Positions 52,911 through 62,307 of a stretch of DNA of 64,000 bases are shown here, piece by piece. This stretch comes from WRIS01 sp964345475 (GTDB lineage Bacteria; Actinomycetota; Coriobacteriia; Coriobacteriales; Eggerthellaceae). The stretch covers positions 1 through 64,000 of the forward strand of contig CAYFQW010000007.1 of NCBI GenBank assembly GCA_964345475.1, written 5' to 3'. Made by a program: the position numbers and the translations under genes. Position 1 is the first letter of the stretch. Each line of letters opens with the position of its first letter. Under the pieces are notes generated by a model. The model was not told the origin of the DNA. It saw nothing but the letters and a program-made list of their open reading frames with translations, and made no database searches.

Positions 52911-53003
52911 GGAGGGGTGGCAGAGCGGCTGAATGCGGCGGTCTCGAAAACCGTTTCACCGGCAATCCCGGTGACGAGGGTTCAAATCCCTCCCCCTCCG
53001 CCA
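52911..53003 (+). tRNA. tRNA-Ser (anticodon CGA)
   Basis: Acceptor GGAGGGG/CCCCTCC; the anticodon loop CTCGAAA gives CGA. It has a long variable arm (CACCGGCAATCCCGGTG). CCA is encoded (53001-53003). Two different serine tRNAs follow each other within 270 bp. Confidence 0.95.
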
Positions 53004-53252
53004 GAATATAGGCGATTCCCACCTCATCACTTCCTGCGGATATCCCTGAGAACATAGATCTACACAGCGGAACAGCAGGGAGAATCCGGGTTCAACGACG
53101 CTAAATCAAGTGTTCATTCCTTCCCTTTCATCGATTTACCTCTTGATCTTTAAGGTCACAAGATATGATATTGCTAAGGTATAACGTGCATACAAAAACA
53201 TAGGGTATTTTTTCATACAAGTTTAAGAGAACCGAAAAAGGTGATGATTCCA

Positions 53253-53789
53253 ATGCTTGATAGGGTTGTAGAAAACACAGAAATTGAGGCTCCCGAGATA
53301 CCAGAACTACTCGAAAGGGTTCTCCTTTTCGTTCTTGAAGAAGCCAAGGGAAAGATAAATCAAGGACAAGACCTTATTCCTTTCACGGCCCTGGTTGTTA
53401 AAGAAAACATCTTCTTTGAAAACCATCCAGGTAACAGCGCAGACGAATGCTTTGATGCGGCAGCGCATACCGTAGAGGGCGCACGTGGGGCGGGAGCATA
53501 TGCCTTTTGCTATGACGGATTTATTGAAACCGACAACGGCACAAAAGATGCTCTCATAGCAGAAGGAGGGGTTCCAGGTGAAGAAGATGGCATAGCTATC
53601 GGATATCTCTACACCACAGAAAATGGGGCCTATGTGTTTCAGGAAGAACCTGTCTATATAGGGGAAGCCCCCAACTTTATGGCAGATCTGAAAGAATCAG
53701 ACGAATACGCTGTCGAAGAAATTGATGAGCGATATCTAAGCGAAGATGATGAAGAAGCGGAAGAAGATGACGAAGAAGGCCTAGAATAA
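53253..53789 (+). CDS. Acidic hypothetical protein
   Basis: The 178-residue protein is very acidic, with a Glu/Asp-only tail (about the last 30 residues, EDDEEAEEDDEEGLE). The N-terminal part has two regions that look folded (EAPEIPELLERVLLFVLEEAKG and QDLIPFTALVVKENIFFENHPG), with a central Gly/Ala-rich segment (EGARGAGAYAFCYDGFIE). I recognise no family. I choose ATG 53253 because AAGGTGAT sits 7-8 nt upstream; GTG 53241 and ATG 53244 are in frame but overlap that site. It is monocistronic, upstream of rpsF. Confidence 0.65.
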   Translation: MLDRVVENTEIEAPEIPELLERVLLFVLEEAKGKINQGQDLIPFTALVVKENIFFENHPGNSADECFDAAAHTVEGARGAGAYAFCYDGFIETDNGTKDALIAEGGVPGEEDGIAIGYLYTTENGAYVFQEEPVYIGEAPNFMADLKESDEYAVEEIDERYLSEDDEEAEEDDEEGLE

Positions 53790-53858
53790 GGTCTGTTTCT
53801 GTAACCGCCATAAAATGGCCGGGTTCTTATTGTAATCGCGCAAGCTTCCTCTAAGAAT

Positions 53859-53885
53859 TTGACAACAAGTGCTTGCTATTATATT
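53859..53885 (+). promoter_or_regulatory. Candidate rpsF operon promoter
   Basis: A TTGACA box at 53859-53864 with TATATT at 53880-53885 (15-nt spacer) or TATTCC at 53882 (17 nt). The leader to rpsF would be about 150 nt, long enough for an autoregulatory r-protein element, though I cannot match the S6 leader motif by eye. Confidence 0.45.
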
Positions 53886-54043
53886 CCTGTGCGAAACGCA
53901 AAAAAGCTTCAGGAAATATTGCGGTGTGTGGAAGTTGCGGAGAAGAACCTCCTTTTTATCGAAGTTGCTAGAATAGGAACGCTAAATCCTGTTTCGGGTA
54001 TATTTCACAGCCCCGAAGCCGTAAGTCCAGAGGAGGTGAGCTG

Positions 54044-54337
54044 ATGAAAGCTTATGAACTATTGTTTTTTGTGTCCCCAACCCTTGATGAAGAGACCCTC
54101 ATCGCAACTATGAAGCGTATTGAGAACGCTATTACTCATGGAAATGGAGTTGTTGACAAGGTCGATGACTGGGGAAAGCGTAAACTAGCCTTTGAAGTCA
54201 ACGATTTGACTGAGGGCAACTATACACTCCTTAATTTTCACGCAAGTCCTGAAAATATCGCAGAACTCGATCGCGTTCTTCGCATTACCGATGCCGTTGA
54301 GCGTCATATGATTGTACGCAGATACGATCGCGTATAA
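54044..54337 (+). CDS. rpsF: Ribosomal protein S6
   Basis: The 97-residue S6 binds the 30S platform with S18. The sequence KAYELLFFVSPTLDEETL, VDDWGKRKLAFEVNDLTEGNYTLLNF and the C-terminal RHMIVRRYDRV are clear. AGAGGAGGTGAGCTG precedes the ATG. It is the first gene of rpsF-ssb-rpsR-rplI and has no C-terminal poly-Glu tail. Confidence 0.96.
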   Translation: MKAYELLFFVSPTLDEETLIATMKRIENAITHGNGVVDKVDDWGKRKLAFEVNDLTEGNYTLLNFHASPENIAELDRVLRITDAVERHMIVRRYDRV

Positions 54338-54384
54338 AGAAGACAGAGATTTTTGGGCGTAATCATGAAAAGGGGGAGTAAACA

Positions 54385-54813
54385 ATGAGCATCAACCGAG
54401 TTGTTATAAGTGGCAATTTAACCCGTGATCCCGAATTAAGATCGACAGCAAGCGGACTGCCTGTATTGGGTTTAGGAGTGGCTGTAAACGATCGTAAGAA
54501 AAACCAACAAACGGGGGAATGGGAAGATTATCCAAATTTTATTGACTGCACCATGTTTGGACCACGTGCAGAAAGTGTCTCTAGATTTTTATCTAAAGGT
54601 GCAAAAGTTGCCATTGAAGGGAAGCTTCGCTGGAGTCAGTGGGAGCGTGATGGCCAAAAGCGATCGAAAATCGAAGTAATTATTGATGAGATCGAATTTA
54701 TGTCCAGCAAATCCGAAAGCAACGGCGGTGGTTTTATACCCTCAGCTCCACATACGAATGCTCCGGAGATTAATGTCAACTCATCGGTATACGATGAAGA
54801 CATTCCGTTCTAA
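54385..54813 (+). CDS. ssb: Single-stranded DNA-binding protein
   Basis: The 142-residue SSB has an OB-fold (about 1-110: NRVVISGNLTRDPELRST, FIDCTMFGPRAESVSRFL, GKLRWSQWERDGQKRSKIEV) and the conserved acidic tip DEDIPF for partner binding. The linker (about 110-135) is short. AAAGGGGGAG precedes the ATG. It lies between rpsF and rpsR, the usual order. In this window it would serve DNA replication with dnaB, dnaA and dnaN. Confidence 0.96.
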   Translation: MSINRVVISGNLTRDPELRSTASGLPVLGLGVAVNDRKKNQQTGEWEDYPNFIDCTMFGPRAESVSRFLSKGAKVAIEGKLRWSQWERDGQKRSKIEVIIDEIEFMSSKSESNGGGFIPSAPHTNAPEINVNSSVYDEDIPF

Positions 54814-54833
54814 TATTGCGAAAGAGGTTAGAA

Positions 54834-55097
54834 ATGTCAGACTATGTAAAGCAGCCTCGTCGTAAGTATTGCCAATTCTGTAAAGAGAATTCAAAATACA
54901 TCGACTACAAAGATGTTCAGATGCTGCGAAAATATGTAACCGATAGGGGCAAAATCAAGCCTCGTCGGGTTACTGGTGCTTGCACCCAACACCAGCGCGA
55001 TATCGCCGCTGCGGTGAAGCGCGCACGTGAGATGGCCTTGCTGCCATATGCTGTTCCTGCTATCAGTGGTCGCGGTGAGCGCCGCGGTCGTTCCTAA
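54834..55097 (+). CDS. rpsR: Ribosomal protein S18
   Basis: The 87-residue S18 has SDYVKQPRRKYCQFC and GACTQHQRDIAAAVKRAREMALLPY. The CxxC, Cys and His residues (KYCQFC and ACTQHQ) are consistent with a zinc-binding (C+) paralogue rather than the C- form. I choose ATG 54834 (MSDYVKQPRR), as GAAAGAGGTTAGAA precedes it. It is followed by rplI with a 10-bp gap. Confidence 0.95.
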   Translation: MSDYVKQPRRKYCQFCKENSKYIDYKDVQMLRKYVTDRGKIKPRRVTGACTQHQRDIAAAVKRAREMALLPYAVPAISGRGERRGRS

Positions 55098-55107
55098 AGG
55101 AGGAAGC

Positions 55108-55698
55108 ATGAAGGTTATTCTCTTACAGGAATTGAAAGGCAAAGGAGGAGAAGGAGACATCGTTGATGTCGCTCCTGGTTTTGCCAATAATTACTTGTTT
55201 CCACAAAAAATGGCCGTGGAGGCCACAAAAGGCAACCTAAAGCAACTTGAGCAGCGGAGACACAATATTGCGAGCCGTGAAGAGGCTCGATTGGGCAATG
55301 CTGCTACTACGCAAGAAAAACTTGAAGGTCTGTTGATAAAAATCGATGCGAAGGTCGGGGAAGAGGGTCGTCTATTCGGCTCGGTAACTACTCAGATGAT
55401 CGCAGATGCTGTCGAGAAGGCAATTGGCCTTGAAATCGATAGGAAGAAGATAGATCTAAAAGAGCCCATCAAGACTGCCGGCGAGCATGAGATTCTCATT
55501 TCTCTCTATCGCGATATTCGATCAGTAGTGAGGATATCGGTTGGGGAAGAGGAAGAGGTAGAAGAGAAGAAAGAAGACTCTTCAACCACTGAAACCTCAG
55601 ACGCAGACAAAGAAGAGGCAGTTGAAGAAGTTGTCGATTCTGAACATGCAGAGGCGGTTGAACAAGACGAGAAGCCCGAGGCTGCAGAAGAGGCGTAA
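55108..55698 (+). CDS. rplI: Ribosomal protein L9 with an acidic C-terminal extension
   Basis: The 196-residue L9 has the N-terminal rRNA-binding domain (KVILLQELKGKGGEGDIVDVAPGFANNYL, here only its first 10 and last 9 residues are key), a connecting helix and a C-terminal domain (LFGSVTTQMIADAVEKAIG, IKTAGEHEILISLYRDI). About 45 extra residues (about 150-196) are almost all Glu, Asp, Ser, Thr and Val, longer than usual. AAAGGAGGAAGC precedes ATG 55108. The extension may affect solubility or ribosome contacts. Confidence 0.94.
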   Translation: MKVILLQELKGKGGEGDIVDVAPGFANNYLFPQKMAVEATKGNLKQLEQRRHNIASREEARLGNAATTQEKLEGLLIKIDAKVGEEGRLFGSVTTQMIADAVEKAIGLEIDRKKIDLKEPIKTAGEHEILISLYRDIRSVVRISVGEEEEVEEKKEDSSTTETSDADKEEAVEEVVDSEHAEAVEQDEKPEAAEEA

Positions 55699-55747
55699 AG
55701 CCATCAGAAGCTTCGAGTATCGCCATAGGAAAGTTTATAGACCGCGC

Positions 55748-55787
55748 ATAGCAAAGATGCCCCCGACAGCGAGGGCATCTTTGCTAT
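55748..55787 (+). terminator. Terminator after rplI
   Basis: A perfect 15-bp stem (ATAGCAAAGATGCCC / GGGCATCTTTGCTAT) with a 10-nt loop lies 49 bp after the L9 stop and ends the rpsF operon. It is followed by an AT-poor sequence, not a long U-tract. Confidence 0.75.
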
Positions 55788-55969
55788 AGAGGGGAATTGC
55801 ACTGCAGGGGAATGGAAAGACCCGCTATGGAGTGAGGGTGCTTCTAAGCAAAAAATGAAGCGAGTGCTATAAGTTCGAAGCTGTTTTTGAGAGAATCGGA
55901 ACCGAGCCAGTCTTTAAGGTATTATGGGAAGAGAACGTCAGAGTCCGAGTACTTTTAAGGAATGCAAGC

Positions 55970-57391
55970 ATGTCTTTTTCGCCCGCTCAAGAATACGATA
56001 AACAAAGATATACAAACTCCGGGCAAACCAAGCCAGGTGGCTCTCAATCGGTGCCTCAAAACATAGAGGCTGAAAAATCTGTTCTCGCAGCCTGCATGTT
56101 AAGTCAGGAAGCCGTTGAAGAAATAGCCATAAAATTGAAGGCAGAAAATTTTTTCAGACCTGCTCATCAACGTATTTTCGAGTCAATACTCGATCTTTAT
56201 CTACGGCATACTCCCATTGATCAGATTTCACTTGCTGAAAACCTTAAAGCAAGAGGGCAGCTCGAAGCCATTGGTGGAAAAACCTATCTCATTGAGCTCG
56301 CCGACAATACCTTCGCCCTTACGAATTGGTATAACCATACTGAAATTGTGAAGCGCACCTCTATTTTACGCGAGCTAATATTTGCCGCCGCTGAAATTAG
56401 TGCCCTGGCATACGATGCGCCTGACGACTTAAACGTAGTTGTCGAAGAGGCAGAAAAAACCCTCTTCGGTGTTACGGAGAAAAGAGTCTCGTCCGAGTTT
56501 AGGAGAATGGACTCTTTGCTCGAAGACGCTTTTGAGGAGATAACAAAACTTGCCGAACAAAAAAACAGCATAGCAGGGGTGGCCACCGGCTTCGCTGACG
56601 TAGATAATCTTTTCCATGGTTTGCGGGGGGGAGACCTTATTATTTTAGCCGCGCGTCCTGGTGTCGGCAAAACCTCTTTCGCCCTAAACCTTTCAATCAA
56701 TGCTGCAAAAGCCGGCGCCTCCGTTGCATTTCTCTCTTTGGAAATGAGTTCATCACAGCTTGCTCAGCGTATTATTTGCTCTGAGGCAAAGGTGAATTTG
56801 ACAAAGTTAAGGAGCGGCAATATAGAAGTAGGAGACTGGTCTGCTATTGCCGATGCGTCCAACACTCTTTCTAAATTAGATTTTTACATCGATGATACGC
56901 CGTCCCTTTCCATCTTAGAATTAAGGGCGAAAGCCCGCCGGGAGTTACGAAATAAAGAAAAAGGATTGATCGTCGTAGACTATTTGCAGCTCATGCAACC
57001 TGCACAAACGAGGCGAGACGGAAATAGGGCAGTAGAGGTGGGCGAAATTTCAAGAGGGCTTAAGGTGCTGGCGAAAGAAATGGATATGCCAGTCATAGCC
57101 CTTTCACAGCTCTCGCGACAAATTGAGATGCGTGGCAAAAAACGCCCGATGCTCTCCGATCTTCGAGAGTCCGGTTCTATTGAGCAAGATGCCGATATTG
57201 TTATGTTTATCGATAGAAGCATGGATGAGTCTGAGGCCGAGAGCGATGGTCGCCCCGACCTAGGCATGGCCGAACTTATTGTCGCCAAGCACCGCAATGG
57301 GCCAACACGGGACATACCCCTTGTCTTTAATGCAGAAACAACAAGGTTTATGAACCACGTAGACGATTCTCGGTTTACGCAATACACGTAA
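55970..57391 (+). CDS. dnaB: Replicative DNA helicase DnaB
   Basis: The 473-residue hexameric helicase unwinds DNA at the fork. The N-terminal domain starts SVPQNIEAEKSVLAACML and precedes a RecA-like motor with Walker A ARPGVGKTSFALNLSI, Walker B LIVVDYLQLMQP and VIALSQLSRQIEMRG. No intein is present. AAGGAATGCAAGC precedes the ATG. It lies after rplI but is separated from it by a terminator, so it probably has its own promoter. Confidence 0.97.
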   Translation: MSFSPAQEYDKQRYTNSGQTKPGGSQSVPQNIEAEKSVLAACMLSQEAVEEIAIKLKAENFFRPAHQRIFESILDLYLRHTPIDQISLAENLKARGQLEAIGGKTYLIELADNTFALTNWYNHTEIVKRTSILRELIFAAAEISALAYDAPDDLNVVVEEAEKTLFGVTEKRVSSEFRRMDSLLEDAFEEITKLAEQKNSIAGVATGFADVDNLFHGLRGGDLIILAARPGVGKTSFALNLSINAAKAGASVAFLSLEMSSSQLAQRIICSEAKVNLTKLRSGNIEVGDWSAIADASNTLSKLDFYIDDTPSLSILELRAKARRELRNKEKGLIVVDYLQLMQPAQTRRDGNRAVEVGEISRGLKVLAKEMDMPVIALSQLSRQIEMRGKKRPMLSDLRESGSIEQDADIVMFIDRSMDESEAESDGRPDLGMAELIVAKHRNGPTRDIPLVFNAETTRFMNHVDDSRFTQYT

Positions 57392-57426
57392 TTGTTTCTG
57401 CAGTGATACTGAAAGACGCTGTTGCT

Positions 57427-58698
57427 ATGGCCAAGAGCTTAACATTTATTCATGCAGCCGACCTCCATCTAGGAGCTCCTTTTCGGGGCTTTCGAGCCCT
57501 GTCGGAAGCTTGGGCTAAAAAATTTGTACACGCAATCGCTTCAAGCTATGCTCGCGTCGTAGATGCCGCCATTTCTCATAAGGTAGACTTTGTGGTGATT
57601 GCTGGTGATATTTTTGATACCGCCCATGCTTCCTATGCGGATTATCGTTGCTTTTTCGACGGGCTGCAACGGCTTAACGAAGCGAATATCCCAGTCTATA
57701 TGTGCTCTGGAAATCACGATCCTCTCGTGTCTTGGCAGGATAACTTTTTTGAATTACCGCCGAACACCATTATGTTTCCGGCCGATAAACCAGGCTTCGA
57801 GGTGTATGAGCGCGATGGCGAGCCCATGGCCTTAATTGGGGGAAGAGGGTACCAATACCATACCTGGCCAGTAGATAAGGATATTGCCCAAGGCATCACT
57901 CGGGCGGAGGCAGAGCGGGCAACCGGGGTACAGGCACCCTTCTGCGTCGCCGTTCTCCACACAGGTTTGCATATCGACAGGGAGAAGGCTCCTACCAAGC
58001 CATCACAGCTCCTTAGCTCAGACATTGATTATTGGGCCCTGGGCCACATACACCGCAAGTATGTCCACCCTGTAGACGATCCGAAACTTGTCTTTTCTGG
58101 CTGTATCCAGGGAAGGGATATAAGGGAAACAGGCGAACGGGGAGTTTTTAAAGTCACCCTAAGCGAAGACGCTCCGAATAAACTTGAGTTTATACCCACG
58201 GCGAGCATTGTCTGGAAGGCAATGGATGTTGATGTCAACAGATGCACAAGCATAGGAGATATAGTCGATAAGACCATCCGAGAGATGTTCAGGGAAAACA
58301 GTAAAACACACTGTGAAGAAATGTGTGTCCGTATTACACTAAGAGGCGAAAGCGAGTTACATCGGGCTCTTCAAAAACAAGGCGTGCTAGAAGATATGCG
58401 TCATGACATAAACGAGCAATGCCCCTTGTTTTTCTGTGATGCCCTCCTAGACAAATCAAAAGCCCCTATAGATAAAGATGCACTTACGAACGAGGCTTTG
58501 TTTCCCTCAGTGTTTTTACACGCTTCTCAGCTTGCGAAAACAGAGAAGGCGGAGCTTGTGGAGTTTCTTGAAGACGAGTTTTTCGAAAAGAAGCTAAAAA
58601 TGCCTCGTTCATGCGAAAGGAACCTCGAACAGCTTATTGACGATGCGGAAAATCTGGTGCTCGAGATGCTTATGGGAGACGGAGAATCATGTTTCTAA
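57427..58698 (+). CDS. SbcD/YhaO-type DNA repair metallophosphoesterase
   Basis: The roughly 423-residue protein has the Mre11-like nuclease motifs DLHLGAPFRGF (I), VVIAGDIFDT (II), MCSGNHDPLV (III), VLHTGLHID and LGHIHRKYVHP (V), with all metal ligands present. The C-terminal part (about 280-423) is less conserved. It overlaps the next gene by 10 bp, as expected for an SbcCD- or YhaO-YhaN-like pair. ATG 57427 (MAKSLTFIHAADL) is preferred over an upstream GTG (57403) because it begins the phosphoesterase domain. Substrate specificity is not known. Confidence 0.88.
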   Translation: MAKSLTFIHAADLHLGAPFRGFRALSEAWAKKFVHAIASSYARVVDAAISHKVDFVVIAGDIFDTAHASYADYRCFFDGLQRLNEANIPVYMCSGNHDPLVSWQDNFFELPPNTIMFPADKPGFEVYERDGEPMALIGGRGYQYHTWPVDKDIAQGITRAEAERATGVQAPFCVAVLHTGLHIDREKAPTKPSQLLSSDIDYWALGHIHRKYVHPVDDPKLVFSGCIQGRDIRETGERGVFKVTLSEDAPNKLEFIPTASIVWKAMDVDVNRCTSIGDIVDKTIREMFRENSKTHCEEMCVRITLRGESELHRALQKQGVLEDMRHDINEQCPLFFCDALLDKSKAPIDKDALTNEALFPSVFLHASQLAKTEKAELVEFLEDEFFEKKLKMPRSCERNLEQLIDDAENLVLEMLMGDGESCF

Positions 58699-60875
58699 AG
58701 CATCTTAAAATTGACAGCTTCGGTGCTTTTGCCAATAGAGCCATCGGTCCATTTACACCTGGCCTGAACGTAGTTTTTGGAAAAAATGAAGCTGGAAAAA
58801 CTACTATCTCAGCTTGTGTAAAAGGTATTTTGTTTGGATGGGAAGAAGCGAGAGGAGGACGCAACACCTACAAGCCCAAAAACGCCGAGCGCGCCGGGAC
58901 GCTGTTCTTCCAAAATGCAGAAACAGGGGAAGAGGCCGAGCTGAGCCGAATACGAAACGCCGATGGGCTGCTTGGCCACACAGAGCTGGTAGAAGATATC
59001 GACAAAGACACGTTTTTCAACACCTTTTTTATTACGAGCGAAGAGCTGCGATCTTTAAAAAAAACGGGAGATCTTACTGCAAGACTTTTGACGGCAGGGT
59101 CGGGGACGGGCGTTTCTCCTGCGCAAGTTATGAACGATCTTGAGGTACGCATAGCAAGCTACACCTCCCGAGCCGCCGAGCATACACACTCTCTCGTTCG
59201 CCTTGAGCAGCAAGAACAAGAAATTAAAGAAGAACTGCAGAAGGCTGAGGCAGAAACAAAAACACTCAAGGCCGAGAACCGGGAATTTTCTGAGCTTTCT
59301 TCCCAAAAAGAAGAGTTGGAACGCAGTCGAAAGCGGCTCGACTCTGAAATAGAGGGTCTAACAGCACAGAAGACTGAGCTTGCGGGGATACTTCGTCATG
59401 AGGAAGAGCTGCTTCAAAGCAAAAAGCAAGTAGAAGACGAACAGAAAAAGCTTACTGTTGAAACCAGCTCGTATCAGAGCAAGTACGGGCAAGGGCCTCT
59501 CAGCCTTGCCGAGTCCGAAGAGGCTTATATACGAGAAAAAATTGATACTCTGCTTGAAGAAGGGCTTCGGGTTGAGCATCGTAGGGACAACGCTAAAGAA
59601 ACGTATCAGGCGTCGCAAGCAAGCTACGAGGCATATCTTGCGGCAAGTAGTTTTGAAGAGCGGGAAAAAAGGGAGCGGCGACAACGGGGGGTTCAGATAG
59701 GCCTTTCTATCTCCTTGCCTGTGATATTTGTTGCTTTTGGACTCTTTGTTTTTGTCCATGGAAGAGAAATCAACAGCCTCTCTTTTATGGCTCTCGGCAT
59801 AGGGCTTATATTGTTCGCTCTTCTTATAAGCGTTGGAGCGCTCGTCATGCTGTTCAGGCCGAATAAAGACGAGGATATTCGTTTACAAGAAAAAAGTAAA
59901 ATTGAATGGGTCATGTTGCAGGACAAGAAAAAGTATGAGCTTTGCAGCGAAGACCTGGCGGCTCATAAAAAACTTGTAAACAAGTATCTCGAGGATTCAC
60001 AGCTTGGTGAAGCCCAGGGGTCTTTAAGGCGCGCGCGTTTGTTGCTTGATGGCGAAAAGGAGAAAAGGACACAAGTCGGCCTCTTCTCCCAGCGTAAGCA
60101 ATCGCTCCGATCTCAGATGTCGAACATCGATCAGTCCTTGGAAGAACTGGGCAGACAAAGGAAGATACTTTCTGTGCGCATCCAAAAAGAAAACAATCTC
60201 TCCTGGGAGGAGAGTTTGTCAATTACGGATATCGAGAATCTGATCACAAGAAAGACGACACAAAGAAATGCGCTTAACGAAACAATAGCTGCCGTCAATA
60301 GACGATACGGCGAGCTTCAGCAAGTGTTGGGCAGGGCTAGATACTCTACACGGTTTGATGACTTGAAGCTAGCCCATGAACAAGTAAAAACCCAGGTAAG
60401 GGAGAGCTTGGCCGAATACGCCGAGCTGCTTGTAGCCCAAAAAATACTTGAATCGGCAATCCATAGCTGGGAGAGCAGAAAGCAGCCTGAAGTGTATCGG
60501 CAGGCAAGCCGTTTGTTTTCGCTTATGACCGAAGGAGCATGGGTCCAGGTCAGAATGACAAGCGAAGGAAAACTACAAGCGGTCGACCAGGTCAAAACTG
60601 TGCAGGACCCGAAGCGGCTTTCTTTAGGAACCTGTCAGCAGCTATATCTAAGTTTGAGGATAGCCCTTTTGATGACCGCCGACAATGTAGGGAAGTCAAT
60701 CCCTGTGTTGGCAGACGATATACTTGTGCATTTTGACGAAGACCGCCGCAAAGGGGCAGCAAAAGCCTTAGCCGAGCTCGCCCAAACACGGCAGGTAATA
60801 TTTTTTACGAACCATCGAGAGATTGTAGGGCTCATGCAGAAGGCCGATTCATCAACTAATGTTCTCGAACTGTAA
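58689..60875 (+). CDS. YhaN-like AAA/SMC-family ATPase, probable partner of the nuclease
   Basis: The 728-residue Rad50/SbcC-type ATPase has Walker A VVFGKNEAGKTTISACVKG near the N-terminus, long coiled coils (residues about 165-300 and 410-560, rich in Glu/Lys/Gln), two closely spaced hydrophobic segments in the middle (about 335-395, IGLSISLPVIFVAFGLFVF and ALGIGLILFALLISVGALVM), and the C-terminal signature/Walker B KRLSLGTCQQLYLSL and IPVLADDILVHFDEDRR. The membrane spans in the coil match the YhaN group rather than soluble SbcC. It acts with the overlapping nuclease. Confidence 0.88.
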   Translation: MFLKHLKIDSFGAFANRAIGPFTPGLNVVFGKNEAGKTTISACVKGILFGWEEARGGRNTYKPKNAERAGTLFFQNAETGEEAELSRIRNADGLLGHTELVEDIDKDTFFNTFFITSEELRSLKKTGDLTARLLTAGSGTGVSPAQVMNDLEVRIASYTSRAAEHTHSLVRLEQQEQEIKEELQKAEAETKTLKAENREFSELSSQKEELERSRKRLDSEIEGLTAQKTELAGILRHEEELLQSKKQVEDEQKKLTVETSSYQSKYGQGPLSLAESEEAYIREKIDTLLEEGLRVEHRRDNAKETYQASQASYEAYLAASSFEEREKRERRQRGVQIGLSISLPVIFVAFGLFVFVHGREINSLSFMALGIGLILFALLISVGALVMLFRPNKDEDIRLQEKSKIEWVMLQDKKKYELCSEDLAAHKKLVNKYLEDSQLGEAQGSLRRARLLLDGEKEKRTQVGLFSQRKQSLRSQMSNIDQSLEELGRQRKILSVRIQKENNLSWEESLSITDIENLITRKTTQRNALNETIAAVNRRYGELQQVLGRARYSTRFDDLKLAHEQVKTQVRESLAEYAELLVAQKILESAIHSWESRKQPEVYRQASRLFSLMTEGAWVQVRMTSEGKLQAVDQVKTVQDPKRLSLGTCQQLYLSLRIALLMTADNVGKSIPVLADDILVHFDEDRRKGAAKALAELAQTRQVIFFTNHREIVGLMQKADSSTNVLEL

Positions 60876-60986
60876 TATAATCAGGGTTCATGCGAATATC
60901 GCCCAGGTAAGGAAAGTACGTTAGTAGAGGCCTACGCTGCTTGACAGTCATGTCACACCGCCTCAAGAGTCGGAAGAGGGAAAACA

Positions 60987-62306
60987 ATGCCATCAACAGT
61001 AATAGTCGGAACCCAGTGGGGCGATGAGGGAAAGGGCAAGGTTACTGATCTGATTACGAAAGACTACGATTATGTTGTCCGATTTCAGGGTGGTAACAAT
61101 GCGGGGCATACTGTCATCAGGGGTGACCAAGAACTTGCTCTTCACCTGATACCATCGGGTGTTTTGGAGAAATCAGCAATCCCAGTAATTGGGAACGGCG
61201 TAGTTATAGACCCCCGTGTCCTTGTAGAAGAAATTCGTATGCTTGAAGATTCAGGGGTAAGTTGCAGTCATCTTAAGATATCCTGTGCTGCCCATGTAAT
61301 CATGCCGTATCACAAGGATCTTGATGGGGCTGATGAGAAAAGATTAGGGAAAAATAAAATCGGCACTACCAAGCGAGGCATAGGCCCTTGCTATCAGGAT
61401 AAAGCCGCAAGGGTTGGAATACGCGTCCAGGACCTGCTCGACGAAAAGATTTTTCGTCTTAAGCTGCAGACGGTGCTCGCGCAGAAAAATATGATCCTTG
61501 AAAAAGTGTACGGCATGAAAACCTATACGGTTGAAGAAATTTGTGAAGAATACCTACCCTACGCAGAAATGCTGAAAGGCTTTGTTGTAGAGAGCTCACA
61601 GCTGCTCAACAATGCACTGCGCGAAGGTAAAAATATCCTGTTTGAAGGCGCGCAAGGAACTCTGCTTGACATCGATCATGGAACGTATCCTTACGTCACC
61701 TCCTCCTCCTGCTGTGCTGGCGGTGCAGCTACGGGCACCGGCATCGGGCCTACGGCAATTGGCAAAGTGCTGGGTATCCAGAAAGCCTACATAACCCGTG
61801 TTGGAGGCGGCCCCTTCCCTACAGAGCAGCGTTTTAAAGAAAATGGCGGCGAAGGTGAGGAAGCTGAGGTTGGAGAGCTCCTGTGCCAGGTCGGGCATGA
61901 GTATGGTGTAACGACAGGTCGCAAAAGAAGGTGCGGTTGGTTCGATGCTGTTATTGCCCGCTATGCTGCGGAAGTAAATGGCTTGACCGATATCGCCTTG
62001 ACGAAGCTTGATGTCCTTTCTGCCTTCGACACCGTGAAAATTTGTGTTGCCTATGAATGCGAGGGCAAGACGTACGATTACTTCCCTATGCAGCAAAGTG
62101 TATTGTTTCACGCAAAGCCAGTATATATCGAGCTCCCTGGCTGGAAAGATGTCGACATAAGCAACTGCCACAACTATGACGATCTGCCGGAAAACGCGCG
62201 GAAGTACGTGGAATGTATCGAGGAGCTCTCTGGAGTACCAGCAAGTATTATCGGTGTCGGCCCTGATAGGAAGCAGACGATAATAAGAGGATGGGAAAGC
62301 AAGTAA
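60987..62306 (+). CDS. purA: Adenylosuccinate synthetase
   Basis: PurA makes adenylosuccinate from IMP and Asp with GTP. The 439-residue protein has GTQWGDEGKGKVTDLI (P-loop), QGGNNAGHTVI, GTTKRGIGPCYQDKAARVGIR, the ribose/hydroxyl loop and VTTGRKRRCGWFDAV, typical and intact. GAAGAGGGAAAACA precedes the ATG. It ends 1 bp before purD, so the two are coupled. Confidence 0.97.
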   Translation: MPSTVIVGTQWGDEGKGKVTDLITKDYDYVVRFQGGNNAGHTVIRGDQELALHLIPSGVLEKSAIPVIGNGVVIDPRVLVEEIRMLEDSGVSCSHLKISCAAHVIMPYHKDLDGADEKRLGKNKIGTTKRGIGPCYQDKAARVGIRVQDLLDEKIFRLKLQTVLAQKNMILEKVYGMKTYTVEEICEEYLPYAEMLKGFVVESSQLLNNALREGKNILFEGAQGTLLDIDHGTYPYVTSSSCCAGGAATGTGIGPTAIGKVLGIQKAYITRVGGGPFPTEQRFKENGGEGEEAEVGELLCQVGHEYGVTTGRKRRCGWFDAVIARYAAEVNGLTDIALTKLDVLSAFDTVKICVAYECEGKTYDYFPMQQSVLFHAKPVYIELPGWKDVDISNCHNYDDLPENARKYVECIEELSGVPASIIGVGPDRKQTIIRGWESK

Positions 62307-62307
62307 C

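Noticed and set aside
53859..54044. 61-codon frame just before rpsF
   Set aside because: It begins at the TTGACA promoter box and runs through the probable rpsF leader; no start signal was seen.
62101..62120. A parS-like GTTTCACG in purA
   Set aside because: Only one half of the palindrome is present, so it is not a parS site.
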